NCBI RefSeq assembly: GCF_018614075.1
Contig: NZ_JAGGOZ010000029.1
Location: forward strand, 142,555-177,149
Length of the DNA stretch: 34,595 bases
DNA from: Streptomyces sp. ISL-94
GTDB taxonomy: Bacteria > Actinomycetota > Actinomycetes > Streptomycetales > Streptomycetaceae
Direction of reading: 5' to 3'
Position 1 is the stretch's first letter. The number at the start of each line of letters is the position of its first letter. Position numbers and translations under genes: made by a program. The notes beneath the pieces were generated by a model. The model was not told where the DNA came from, ran no database searches, and saw only the letters and a program-made list of their open reading frames with translations. This document shows positions 1 through 7,441 of the stretch, one piece after another.

Positions 1-16
1 CTTTCCGGCCACAGCA

Positions 17-904
17 CTAGAGACCGGCGTGGCCGCGCAATTGGACCACCAGCAGCAGGACGTCGGCCCCGGCGACGGCCAGCACCGCCAGGAACGGGAG
101 CCGGCTCGCGGGGCGGCGGGACGCGAGGAGCACCGTCACCGTCGTCGCGGCCGGCAGGATCCAGCCGTACGCCGTCACCGGCCCCGGCGGCCCCAGGACC
201 AGGACGGCGGCCGAGCCGAGGACGAGCAGCCCGGCCAGCGCGGCCGCGTACCGGGGGCCGAGCCGCTGCGGGAGGCCCCTGACCCCGGTGGCGAGGTCGT
301 CCTCGATGTCGGGCAGCACGTTCGCGAAGTGCGCGCCGGCGCCGAGCAGGGCCGCGGCAGCCGTCAGCCACGGCGGCGGCCAGGGCGCGCCGGGCAGGCC
401 GAGGGTGACGAAGGCCGGCAGCAGGCCGAAGGCCAGGGCGTACGGAAGCCAGGAGGCGGCCGTGCTCTTCAGGCGCAGGTTGTACGCCCAGGCGGCCGCC
501 ACCCCGGTGAGGTGCACGGCGCCGGCGAGGAGCCCGCCGGCCACCGAGAGCGGGACGCAGGCCAGCAGGGCCAGGGCCGCCGCGCGGGACACGGCGGCGG
601 GTGACACCGTGCCGGCCACCAGGGGCTTGTCCCGTCGGCCGGAGGCCAGGTCGCGCCGCAGGTCGGCGCGGTCGTTGCACCAGCCCACCGAGAGCTGCCC
701 GGCGGCCACCGCGACCACCGCGACCGCGCCTCCCGCGAGGCCCCGCCCGGCGGCCGCCGCGAGCGCCGCGGCGAGGACGGTCACGGCGGCCGCCGGGACC
801 GGGTGGCAGGCCGCCACCAGGCCTGCGGCCGGACGGCTGCCACGGACGGCGGCAGGTCGGGGCGGGCGTCCGGTCTCTGCGCTCTCTGCGGTTCGCACGG
901 GCAC
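17..904 (-). CDS. UbiA-family prenyltransferase
   Basis: A 295-residue, very hydrophobic protein with about eight predicted membrane segments. It carries both Asp-rich UbiA signatures: NDRADLRRD near residue 77 (the NDxxDxxxD diphosphate/Mg site) and DIEDD near residue 199 (the second DxxxD). Family members transfer an isoprenyl chain from a prenyl diphosphate to an aromatic or other acceptor in the membrane. The gene is divergent from a type III polyketide synthase operon across 76 bp, so a polyketide phenol is a plausible acceptor; that is inference, and the substrate cannot be read from sequence. The start is uncertain: GTG codons at 904 and 898 are both possible and neither has a clear ribosome-binding site. 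The first membrane segment begins near residue 28, so the N-terminus is probably not conserved. The family call is firm, the role is not. Confidence 0.88.
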   Translation of the reverse strand: MPVRTAESAETGRPPRPAAVRGSRPAAGLVAACHPVPAAAVTVLAAALAAAAGRGLAGGAVAVVAVAAGQLSVGWCNDRADLRRDLASGRRDKPLVAGTVSPAAVSRAAALALLACVPLSVAGGLLAGAVHLTGVAAAWAYNLRLKSTAASWLPYALAFGLLPAFVTLGLPGAPWPPPWLTAAAALLGAGAHFANVLPDIEDDLATGVRGLPQRLGPRYAAALAGLLVLGSAAVLVLGPPGPVTAYGWILPAATTVTVLLASRRPASRLPFLAVLAVAGADVLLLVVQLRGHAGL

Positions 905-907
905 GGT

Positions 908-922
908 GTCACGTTATGTGAC
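908..922. promoter_or_regulatory. Perfect inverted repeat GTCAC-N5-GTGAC, possible operator
   Basis: GTCAC (908-912) and GTGAC (918-922) form a perfect dyad around GTTAT, immediately upstream of the UbiA start and within the 76-bp divergent promoter region. The region is clearly less GC-rich than the flanking genes. A dimeric regulator site is plausible, but no regulator gene is adjacent and no promoter hexamers are convincing. Confidence 0.35.
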
Positions 923-939
923 GCCGCGCCCGGTGTGCC

Positions 940-987
940 TGATTCATAACGATGTGTCAGTTGTTTTCTATGGTGAATCAATGACAC
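940..987. promoter_or_regulatory. Interleaved inverted repeats ahead of the polyketide synthase start
   Basis: TGATTCA (940-946) is the reverse complement of TGAATCA (974-980), and GTGTCA (954-959) is inverted as TGACAC (982-987). The two pairs interleave and end on the first codons of the polyketide synthase gene, so binding here would cover its promoter or start. This stretch is AT-rich for the window. Its role as an operator is inferred from position only. Confidence 0.35.
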
Positions 988-2042
988 GTGTCCTGGCAGT
1001 GAGCAGCGTGTTCCCGCCCCATCGCCACCGGCAGTCCGAGATCACGGCAGCGCTGGCGCGCTTCCTGCCGCCCGGCGCCGACAGGGCCCTGCTGCACCGG
1101 GTCCACGCCTCCGTCCGGGTGGAGTTCCGGCATCTCGCACTCCCGCTGGAGCGGTACGGGCCCTCGAACGACTTCGGCGCGACGAACAGCCTCTTCCTCG
1201 AGGGGGCCCTGGAGCTCGGCGCCCGGGCCCTCGCCCGCGCCCTGGCCGACGGCGGCCTGCCGGCCCGGGAGCTGGACCTCGTCATGTCGACGACGGTGAC
1301 CGGGCTCGCGACCCCCTCGCTGGAGGCCCGCCTCGCCGAGCACGCCGGTCTGCGCCCGGCCGTCAAGCGGGTGCCGCTCTTCGGCCTCGGCTGCGCGGCC
1401 GGCGCGGCGGGGGTCGGCCACCTCCACGACTACCTGACGGGCCGGCCCGGCCACGCGGCGCTGCTCCTGTCCACCGAACTCTGCTCGCTCACCCTTCAGC
1501 CCACGGACACCTCGATGGCAAACCTGGTGGCCGGGGCCCTCTTCGGCGACGGGGCGGGCGCCTTGCTGGCGGTGGGCCGCGACCACCCCCTGCACGCCGC
1601 CGGAGCCGGACCCGAGGTGGTGGCCGCGCGCAGCCGCCTCTACCCGGGCACCGCCCACCTGCTCGGCTGGGACATCGGCCACTGGGGCATGCGCATGGTC
1701 CTCGGCCGCGAACTCCCGGACCTGGTCAGGCTGCACGTCGCCGAGGAGATCGAGACCTTCCTCGCCGCGCACGACCTCAAGCCCGCGGACGTCGACGCGT
1801 GGATCTGCCATCCGGGCGGCCCGAAGATCCTCGACGCGCTCGCGGACGCGCTGGGGCTGCCCGAGCCGGCCTTCGCGGCGAGCCGGCGCTCCCTGGCGGC
1901 CGTCGGCAACCTCTCCTCCGCCTCGGTCCTGCACATCCTGGGAGGCATCCAGACCGCAGGACCGCCGCCGCCGGGCTCGGTCGGGCTGATGCTCGCCTTC
2001 GGGCCCGGCTTCGCCTCCGAACTCGTCCTGCTCCGCTGGTGA
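981..2042 (+). CDS. Type III polyketide synthase (SrsA-like, alkylresorcinol or alkylpyrone type)
   Basis: A 353-residue chalcone/stilbene-synthase-fold enzyme of normal length. The Cys-His-Asn catalytic triad is visible: Cys138 in GLGCAAGAAG, His277 in WICHPGG and Asn310 in VGNLSSAS. Such enzymes extend an acyl-CoA starter with malonyl or methylmalonyl units and cyclise the chain. The next two genes encode an ICMT-like methyltransferase and a flavin hydroxylase. That is the order and content of srsA-srsB-srsC of S. griseus, which makes methylated phenolic lipids, so a long-chain alkylresorcinol or related product is more likely here than the tetrahydroxynaphthalene made by RppA. The ATG at 981 is preceded by GGTGA four bases upstream. 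Reading could continue further upstream only through the divergent promoter, so 981 is chosen. The family is certain; the product is inferred. Confidence 0.93.
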   Translation: MTRVLAVSSVFPPHRHRQSEITAALARFLPPGADRALLHRVHASVRVEFRHLALPLERYGPSNDFGATNSLFLEGALELGARALARALADGGLPARELDLVMSTTVTGLATPSLEARLAEHAGLRPAVKRVPLFGLGCAAGAAGVGHLHDYLTGRPGHAALLLSTELCSLTLQPTDTSMANLVAGALFGDGAGALLAVGRDHPLHAAGAGPEVVAARSRLYPGTAHLLGWDIGHWGMRMVLGRELPDLVRLHVAEEIETFLAAHDLKPADVDAWICHPGGPKILDALADALGLPEPAFAASRRSLAAVGNLSSASVLHILGGIQTAGPPPPGSVGLMLAFGPGFASELVLLRW

Positions 2043-2060
2043 CCGACGACTGGTGATCGC

Positions 2061-2741
2061 ATGCCCCTGCTCATGTCCATGCCCCTCTCCGTGCCCCTCT
2101 CCGCGTCCCCCTCGGTGCCCCTCTCCGGGCCCGTGAGCCTCGCCCTGCCCGTGTCCCTCTCCGGACTCGAGGCCATGCCCCCCTCCATGGCCTTGTACCT
2201 GCTGCTCATCGGCCTCGTCGCCGTCGAGCGGCTCGCCGAGCTGACCACCGCCCGCCGCCACAGGGCGTGGAGCCTGGCCCAGGGCGGCCGCGAGTACGGC
2301 CGCGGCCACTATCCGGCCATGGTCGCCCTGCACACCGCACTGCTGGTGGGCTGTGTGGTGGAACCCTGGGCCGCCGACCGGCCGTTCGTGCCCGTGCTCG
2401 GCTGGTCGGCCCTCGCCCTGGCCGTGGCGGCCCAGGCCCTGCGCTGGTGGTGCATCGCCACCCTCGGACCGCGCTGGAACACGCGGGTGCTCATCGTGCC
2501 CGGACTGCCGCTGGTGGAGGCGGGGCCGTACCGGCTGCTGCGCCACCCCAACTACGCGGCGGTCGTCGTGGAGGGGTTCGCGCTGCCGCTCGTGCACAGC
2601 GCCTGGCTGACCGCGCTCGGCTTCACCGTGCTCAACCTGGTGCTGCTGCGCGTCCGGATCGGCTGCGAGGAGTCCGCGCTGACGGACGGCGGGCGCCTGC
2701 GCGCGCCCGCCTCCGTGCCCGCGGCGGGCTCCCGGCGGTGA
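2061..2741 (+). CDS. Isoprenylcysteine carboxyl methyltransferase-like protein (SrsB-like)
   Basis: A 226-residue membrane protein. The ICMT signature lies in the C-terminal half: GPYRLLRHPNYAAVVVEG, followed by a hydrophobic segment, forms the SAM-binding region of this family. In the srs pathway the equivalent enzyme methylates the phenolic lipid made by the upstream polyketide synthase, and the same reaction is inferred here. The first 38 residues are a low-complexity run of Pro-Leu-Ser units coded by 12-bp repeats, and conserved-looking sequence begins near Met39/Met43 (ATG at 2175 and 2187). The true start may therefore be 2175 or 2187; no candidate has a convincing ribosome-binding site. 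With the start at 2061 the gap to the synthase gene is 18 nt. The stop codon overlaps the next GTG start. Confidence 0.85.
   Translation: MPLLMSMPLSVPLSASPSVPLSGPVSLALPVSLSGLEAMPPSMALYLLLIGLVAVERLAELTTARRHRAWSLAQGGREYGRGHYPAMVALHTALLVGCVVEPWAADRPFVPVLGWSALALAVAAQALRWWCIATLGPRWNTRVLIVPGLPLVEAGPYRLLRHPNYAAVVVEGFALPLVHSAWLTALGFTVLNLVLLRVRIGCEESALTDGGRLRAPASVPAAGSRR
2079..2126 (+). repeat. 12-bp tandem repeat coding Val/Met-Pro-Leu-Ser units
   Basis: Four consecutive 12-bp units (2079, 2091, 2103 and 2115) read NTGCCCCTCTCC or a degenerate form, giving repeated (M/V)PLS residues at the presumed N-terminus of the methyltransferase. The reading frame is kept across units. It may be a replication-slippage expansion in a leader that is not translated if the real start is downstream. 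Confidence 0.7.
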
Positions 2742-3769
2742 TCGACCTGCTGATCGCGGGCGGCGGCCCGGCCGGGCTGGCCACCGCCATCCACGGCGCC
2801 CTGGCCGGTCTGGAGGTCGTGGTCGTGGAGCCGCGGCCCACCCCGATCGACAAGGCCTGCGGGGAGGGCCTGATGCCGGGTGCGGTACGCCGCCTGCGGG
2901 AGCTCGGCGTGACCGTGTCCGGGCAGCCCTTCCACGGCATCCGCTACGTCGACGGGGCGGGCGGGCGGCACGCGGACGGGCTGTTCCGCTCCGGCCCCGG
3001 GCTCGGCGCCCGCCGGACGGTGCTCCAGGCCGCGCTCGCCGGACGCGCCGCCCAGCTGGGCGTACGGGTGGTCCGCCGGCGCGTCGAGGAGGTCCGCCAG
3101 GACGCCCGGTGCGTGGAAGCCGCCGGCCTCACGGCGCGCTACCTCGTCGCCGCGGACGGACTGCACTCCCCCATCCGGCGCGGTCTCGGCCTGGCCGCGC
3201 CGCCTCTGCCCGGCCGGCCGGCGCGCTACGGCCTGCGCCGCCACTACACCGTCGAACCGTGGAGCGACCTGGTCGAGGTCCACTGGTCGGCCCGCTGCGA
3301 GGCCTACGTCACCCCGCTCGGGCCCGACCGGATCGGAGTGGCCGTCCTGACCGCGGATCGCGCGGCCTTCGACGTCCAGCTCGCCCGTTTCCCGCTGCTG
3401 GCGGCCCGGCTGCCCCCGGCTCCCGGCGCGGCGGTGCGCGGGGCCGGGCCGCTGCGCCAAGGGGCTCGCGTACGGGTGGCGGGGCGGGTGCTGTTCGTCG
3501 GGGACGCGGCGGGGTACGTGGACGCGCTCACCGGGGAGGGGCTGACCCTGGCCGTGACGGCGGCGGGCGAGCTGGTGCGCTGTGTGCGGGCGGGCCGCCC
3601 GGAGGCGTACGAGCGGGCCTGGCGCGAGCTGTCGCGCAGTTACCGCACGATCACCGCATCCCTGCTGTGGGCGCGTCACCGGCCCCGGCTCGCACGGCGG
3701 ATCGTGCCGGTGGCGGCCGGGCTCCCGCGCGTGTTCACGGGGGCGGTGAACGTCCTCGCCGGAACATGA
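2738..3769 (+). CDS. FAD-dependent monooxygenase / geranylgeranyl-reductase-like flavoprotein (SrsC-like)
   Basis: A 343-residue flavoprotein. It has an N-terminal Rossmann motif (AGGGPAGLATAIHG, residues 7-20) ending with an acidic residue in VVVVEP, the CGEGLMP motif common to geranylgeranyl-reductase-like oxidoreductases near residue 45, and the second FAD motif GDAAGYVDALTGEG near residues 255-268. In the srs pathway the flavoprotein hydroxylates the resorcinol ring, giving a benzoquinone after oxidation; the same step is inferred here. The GTG start overlaps the preceding stop (GTGA, 2738-2741), so translation is probably coupled. A strong terminator begins on the stop codon. A role as a prenyl-chain reductase is a reasonable alternative, given the divergent UbiA gene. 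Confidence 0.87.
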   Translation: MIDLLIAGGGPAGLATAIHGALAGLEVVVVEPRPTPIDKACGEGLMPGAVRRLRELGVTVSGQPFHGIRYVDGAGGRHADGLFRSGPGLGARRTVLQAALAGRAAQLGVRVVRRRVEEVRQDARCVEAAGLTARYLVAADGLHSPIRRGLGLAAPPLPGRPARYGLRRHYTVEPWSDLVEVHWSARCEAYVTPLGPDRIGVAVLTADRAAFDVQLARFPLLAARLPPAPGAAVRGAGPLRQGARVRVAGRVLFVGDAAGYVDALTGEGLTLAVTAAGELVRCVRAGRPEAYERAWRELSRSYRTITASLLWARHRPRLARRIVPVAAGLPRVFTGAVNVLAGT

Positions 3770-3805
3770 AGCGGCACCCCGCGCGGGGGGCGCGGGGTGC
3801 CGCTT
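3769..3805. terminator. Strong bidirectional hairpin terminator
   Basis: A perfect 15-bp stem: 3769-3783 (AAGCGGCACCCCGCG) pairs with 3791-3805, with a 7-nt loop. It sits between convergent genes ending at 3769 (+) and 3821 (-). There is no long U tract, as is usual for streptomycete terminators. It probably ends transcription from both sides. Confidence 0.85.
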
Positions 3806-3820
3806 CGCTTCACGGCTCGG

Positions 3821-4414
3821 TCAGGCCGAGTCTTCCTGACGGCTTCTCAGCGCCAGGCCCGCGAGGACGGCGCCGACCGCCGCGCACAGCACCGCGAGGA
3901 CGCCGGCCCAGGCCTGCGACCCGCCCACCGCCCCGGCCAGGGGGTCGAAGTCCACGGCGCCGCCCAGTACGTGCAGGGCGACGACACCGACGGCCGTGGC
4001 AGCCCCGGCCCGCCACACCGTCGTGGTGTCCCGGACCGCCAGCAGCGCGCCCACCCCGAGGCACAGCACCGTGGCGAGGAGGGGCAGGAGGCCGGCGGGC
4101 GCCGCGGCCGGCGGGACCGTCAGGTCCCGGGGCAGGTGCAGGGCTCCGCTGACCAGCAGCGCCGGCACCACGGACCAGCGCAGGACGTGCCGCAGCACAG
4201 GTGTGCCGGCCGGTTCCGCCGCGGGGCCGGTCATGCGCCCGCGCGGTTCCCTGTACGGGGCGTCGTACAGCTCCCGGTACGGAGGGTCGTACGGCTCCTC
4301 GTGCATCTGTACGGGCCGGGTGGGCGGAGCGCCGAGTGCGGCCGGTACGGGGGTGTCGGGGTTCCCTTGGCGGTCCAAATGTTTGTTCGCCGCGAGGGTG
4401 ATGGGGTCATTCAT
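3821..4414 (-). CDS. Small multi-pass membrane protein of unknown function
   Basis: A 197-residue protein. About 75 hydrophilic N-terminal residues include a Tyr/Pro/Arg-rich stretch (EEPYDPPYRELYDAPYREPR) and are followed by about four hydrophobic segments ending in a short charged tail (RSRQEDSA). I recognise no enzymatic motif. The start ATG at 4414 (MNDPIT) is preceded by GGAG at eight-base spacing, which is why a possible longer form starting at 4465 was not used. The gene is convergent with the polyketide operon across the terminator and divergent from the esterase gene. The repeated PYRE/PY units may be a cytoplasmic interaction segment; this is speculative. Confidence 0.72.
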   Translation of the reverse strand: MNDPITLAANKHLDRQGNPDTPVPAALGAPPTRPVQMHEEPYDPPYRELYDAPYREPRGRMTGPAAEPAGTPVLRHVLRWSVVPALLVSGALHLPRDLTVPPAAAPAGLLPLLATVLCLGVGALLAVRDTTTVWRAGAATAVGVVALHVLGGAVDFDPLAGAVGGSQAWAGVLAVLCAAVGAVLAGLALRSRQEDSA

Positions 4415-4581
4415 GAAAAGCTCCGTTCGCCGGCACGCGGGGTCTACACATCGCGCGCCGGTCATCGTGCGTCATGGGAAGCGCACGTTTTGTTACATTT
4501 AGGCCCAGTTCCGTCCACTGCGGCATTCGGGGCGGGCAAACGGGGGGCCGCCCTGGGCTCCACGGCGAAAGGGCGTCAACC

Positions 4582-6210
4582 GTGCCCGACATGAGAACGT
4601 TCCGCCGCCGGTGCGTAATGGCACTGCCCGTCGTCCTGCTGCTCGTGGCCGGGGCGGCCGACCCCACCCGGCCCGTCGTGGACACCGACGCCGGGCGGGT
4701 GCGCGGGCGGGACCACGGTGCGTACAGCACCTTCGAGGGCATCCCGTACGCCGCTCCCCCGGTCGGCGCTCGGCGCTGGAAGCTCCCGGAGCCGGCGCCG
4801 CGCTGGGAGGGCGTGCGCGAGGCGGGCGCTCCCGGCGCGCACTGCGTGCAGCTGCCCGCGGTCGGGCAGGGCGGGCCGAGCGGCTCGGAGGACTGCCTCC
4901 ACCTCAACGTCACCGCGCCCTCGGGCGGCGCCGGCCGCAGCGGCACGCGGCCGGTCATGGTCTGGTTCCACGGCGGCGGCTTCGTCAACGGCTCGGGCGA
5001 TCAGTACCGGCCCGAGCGGCCGGCCGTCGCAGGCGACGCCGTGGTCGTGACCGTCAACTACCGGCTGGGTGTCTTCGGCCTCTTCGGCCATCCGGAACTC
5101 GGCGGAGCCCCGGACTTCGCCCTCGCCGACCAGCAGGCGGCGCTGCGCTGGGTGCGGGCGAACGTCGGCCGCTTCGGCGCGGATCCGCACAACGTCACCG
5201 TGTTCGGCGAGTCGGCGGGCGGCCTCAGCGTCTGCGCGCACCTCACCTCACCTGCCTCGGCAGGCCTCTTCCACCGGGCGATCGTGCAGAGCGGATCGTG
5301 CTCGACCACGATGCCTCCGCGGTCCCTGCTGCCCGGCCTCGGCGCCTACGAGCCCTTCGCGCCGCAGTCGCGCACCGTCGCGGACGGCGTCGCGGCGGCG
5401 GCCCGGCTCGGCTGCGGCGGCACCCCCGGCACCCCCGGCACCCCCGGCACCCTGAACTGTCTGCGCCGGCTGGACGCGCGGACGCTGGCCACCCCAGAGC
5501 TGACGCAGACGTTCTCCACCGTCTCCTACGGCAATGCCCTGCTGCCGCTGCATCCCCGCCGGGCCCTGGAGACCGGACGGTTCCACCGGGTGCCGGTGAT
5601 ACAGGGCACCACCCGGGACGAGATGCGGATCTTCGTCGCTCCGACCCTCGCGGCGGAGCCGATCGGCGGCGAAGCCGCCTACCGGGCCCGCCTGGAGCGG
5701 TCCTTCGGCGCCGGCACCGCGCGGGCCGCCGAGGCGGCCTATCCGGTGTCCCGGTACCCGACACCGGCCGCGGCGTGGGCCGCCGTGCTGTCCGACGCCT
5801 CGTTCACCTGCCCGTCGCTGCGGGACAGCGGCGCGCTGGCCCGGCACGTGCCGACGTACGCCTACCTGTTCAGCGACCGCGGCGCGCCCAACTTCACCGG
5901 CCTGCCAGAGGTGCCGGGTGTGCCGTACGGCGCCTCGCACGGCTTCGAACTGCCCTACCTGTTCACGCTGGCGCCCCTGACGGACGCGCAGCGCGGGCTC
6001 GCGGACCGGATGACCGGCTACTGGACGCGCTTCGCCCGGACCGGCGTGCCGGGGGCGGCGGGCGCGCCCGTCTGGCCGCGCTACGGGGCCCCGGGCTCGG
6101 TGCTGTCCCTGGCACCGGGACCGGACGGGGTCCGCACGGTGGACGCGCGGGCCGCGCACCACTGCGCCCTCTGGGACGCGCGGTGGCCGGGAGTCACCAC
6201 TGCTGGGTGA
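4582..6210 (+). CDS. Secreted type B carboxylesterase / para-nitrobenzyl esterase family
   Basis: About 540 residues, the usual length for a type B carboxylesterase. After an Arg-rich, hydrophobic export signal the mature protein has the family motifs in order: EDCLHLNV, oxyanion-hole WFHGGGF, nucleophile elbow FGESAGG (Ser near residue 210), acidic residue in TTRDEMRIF, and catalytic His in ASHGFELPYLF near residue 452. It should hydrolyse ester bonds outside the cytoplasm; the natural substrate is unknown. The start is chosen at GTG 4582 because GAAAGGG lies eight bases upstream. ATG 4591, three codons later, is the alternative. A run of Gly-Thr-Pro units near residue 285 comes from a 9-bp DNA repeat. 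The 3' end overlaps the convergent lipoprotein gene by 17 bp. Confidence 0.9.
   Translation: MPDMRTFRRRCVMALPVVLLLVAGAADPTRPVVDTDAGRVRGRDHGAYSTFEGIPYAAPPVGARRWKLPEPAPRWEGVREAGAPGAHCVQLPAVGQGGPSGSEDCLHLNVTAPSGGAGRSGTRPVMVWFHGGGFVNGSGDQYRPERPAVAGDAVVVTVNYRLGVFGLFGHPELGGAPDFALADQQAALRWVRANVGRFGADPHNVTVFGESAGGLSVCAHLTSPASAGLFHRAIVQSGSCSTTMPPRSLLPGLGAYEPFAPQSRTVADGVAAAARLGCGGTPGTPGTPGTLNCLRRLDARTLATPELTQTFSTVSYGNALLPLHPRRALETGRFHRVPVIQGTTRDEMRIFVAPTLAAEPIGGEAAYRARLERSFGAGTARAAEAAYPVSRYPTPAAAWAAVLSDASFTCPSLRDSGALARHVPTYAYLFSDRGAPNFTGLPEVPGVPYGASHGFELPYLFTLAPLTDAQRGLADRMTGYWTRFARTGVPGAAGAPVWPRYGAPGSVLSLAPGPDGVRTVDARAAHHCALWDARWPGVTTAG
5419..5454 (+). repeat. 9-bp tandem repeat inside the esterase gene
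   Basis: Three exact copies of GGCACCCCC and a fourth partial copy code for GTPGTPGTPGTL. Nine-base units keep the frame, so copy number could vary without breaking the enzyme. It lies in a likely surface loop. Confidence 0.8.
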
Positions 6211-6844
6211 GGACCACCGAGCCGTCCGGGGTGCGGATCGTCACCGTGCCCTTGTCCCCGTAGACCTCGTGCCGCCAGGCGGTGAACAACTCGGCCAGCC
6301 GGCGGGCCGCTTCGTCCCTGCGGGCCGCATCCGTGAGGCCGACGTAGAAGGTGGTCTTCGCCTCGCCGATCGCGCTCACCTTGCGGACGCGCGCCTCCCT
6401 GACATCGTTCCGGTCCAGGAGGCCGTCGTCGCCCTTGGTGAGGTGCCCGTCGAGGTAGGCCTTGAAGTCCCGGGTCATGTCGAACCAGTCCGCCGAACCA
6501 CAGGGGCCGCCGCCGTTGGCCATCTCGCCGTCGGTGGGCGGGCCGGCGTAACCGCCGGTCTCCTGATCGGTCGGCGGGCCGGCGTAGCCGCCCGTCTCCT
6601 GGTCCGTCGGCGGGCCCGCGTAGGCCCCGCTTCCCTCGTCCGTCGTCTCGTCCGTCGTGTGGTCGAGTCCGCAGTCCGTCGGAGTGAGCGCGGGTACCGG
6701 CGCCGGACCCGCCGGCTGTCCCCCGGTGGTGGTCCCGCACGCCGCCAGCAGGGCGCACAGGAGCAGCGCCGGCGCCACTCGCCCGGCCGTCCCGGAAACC
6801 GCTCTCTTTGTCACGGTCATCCCCCTTGGCCAGGAAGAGGGCAT
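6194..6844 (-). CDS. Lipoprotein with 12-residue tandem repeats, function unknown
   Basis: A 216-residue protein with a type II signal: basic N-terminus (TKRAVSG), hydrophobic core and lipobox LLAAC, so it should be lipidated and held on the outer face of the membrane. The mature part begins with a Thr/Gly/Pro-rich spacer holding about three copies of the unit YAGPPTDQETGG. A folded domain of about 110 residues follows (ADWFDMTRDFKAYLDGHL onwards) with no family signature I know. ATG 6844 is chosen because GGGAG lies seven bases upstream. The next ATG (6820, MTVTKR) has a purine run directly against it and no spacing. The gene is divergent from the HAD gene with 42 bp between starts, so the two may share a promoter region. 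Confidence 0.78.
   Translation of the reverse strand: MPSSWPRGMTVTKRAVSGTAGRVAPALLLCALLAACGTTTGGQPAGPAPVPALTPTDCGLDHTTDETTDEGSGAYAGPPTDQETGGYAGPPTDQETGGYAGPPTDGEMANGGGPCGSADWFDMTRDFKAYLDGHLTKGDDGLLDRNDVREARVRKVSAIGEAKTTFYVGLTDAARRDEAARRLAELFTAWRHEVYGDKGTVTIRTPDGSVVLTQQW
6530..6616 (-). repeat. 36-bp tandem repeat in the lipoprotein gene
   Basis: Units spaced exactly 36 bp apart (starts near 6530, 6566 and 6602) code for GPPTD-QETGG-YA repeats. Synonymous differences between units show the array is not brand new. It forms a flexible spacer between the lipid anchor and the folded domain. Confidence 0.8.
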
Positions 6845-6886
6845 CGCACCGCTCCCGGTTCCCTTTCCCGGGGCTACGGTGGCGTC

Positions 6887-7441
6887 ATGACCGGTTTCGC
6901 CGCGCGTCCGCTGCTGTTCCTCGACGTCGACGGGCCGCTCATCCCGTTCGGCGCGGGCCCGTACCCGGCGCCCGGGGACGACGCCAATCCCCTGCTCGCC
7001 CGGGTGGATCCGGCGCTCGGGCCGCGGCTGGCGGCGCTGCCGTGCGAGCTGGTGTGGGCCACGACGTGGGGAGATGAGGCGAACGAGTGTGTCGCGCCCC
7101 GCCTCGGCCTGCCGGAGCTGCCCGTGGTGGCCTGGCCGGAGCCCTCCGACGAGGACGGGCGGGGCGGGATCCACTGGAAGACCCCCGCCCTGCTGGCCCA
7201 CACCGCGGGACGGGACTTCGTATGGCTGGACGACGAGATCACCGGCGCCGACCGGGCCTGGGTGTCCGCCCGGCATCCCGGCCGGGCGCTCCTCCACCGG
7301 GTGGATCCCGGCCGGGGGCTCACCGAGGCGGATTTCGGCGTACTGCGGGCATGGTTCGGTCAGCCGGCCCAGGAGGCGGCGACCAGGGAGCGTTCCGCCG
7401 CCGCGAGGTGGGTGGCCGACGCCAGCCAGGCCCAGGCGTAG
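6887..7441 (+). CDS. HAD-like domain protein
   Basis: A 184-residue protein with a recognisable set of haloacid-dehalogenase motifs: motif I FLDVDG (residues 10-15), motif II WATTWGD, a conserved Lys in HWKTP, and acidic motif IV VWLDDEITGAD. It resembles the HAD-domain proteins found next to nucleic-acid repair modules or standing alone in actinobacteria and is probably a phosphatase-type hydrolase of unknown substrate. The ATG at 6887 follows GGTGG. The last 27 residues (after WFGQPA) lie antisense to the 3' end of the SWIM gene, an 82-bp convergent overlap. That tail looks like read-on past the domain and is unlikely to be functional. Confidence 0.82.
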   Translation: MTGFAARPLLFLDVDGPLIPFGAGPYPAPGDDANPLLARVDPALGPRLAALPCELVWATTWGDEANECVAPRLGLPELPVVAWPEPSDEDGRGGIHWKTPALLAHTAGRDFVWLDDEITGADRAWVSARHPGRALLHRVDPGRGLTEADFGVLRAWFGQPAQEAATRERSAAARWVADASQAQA

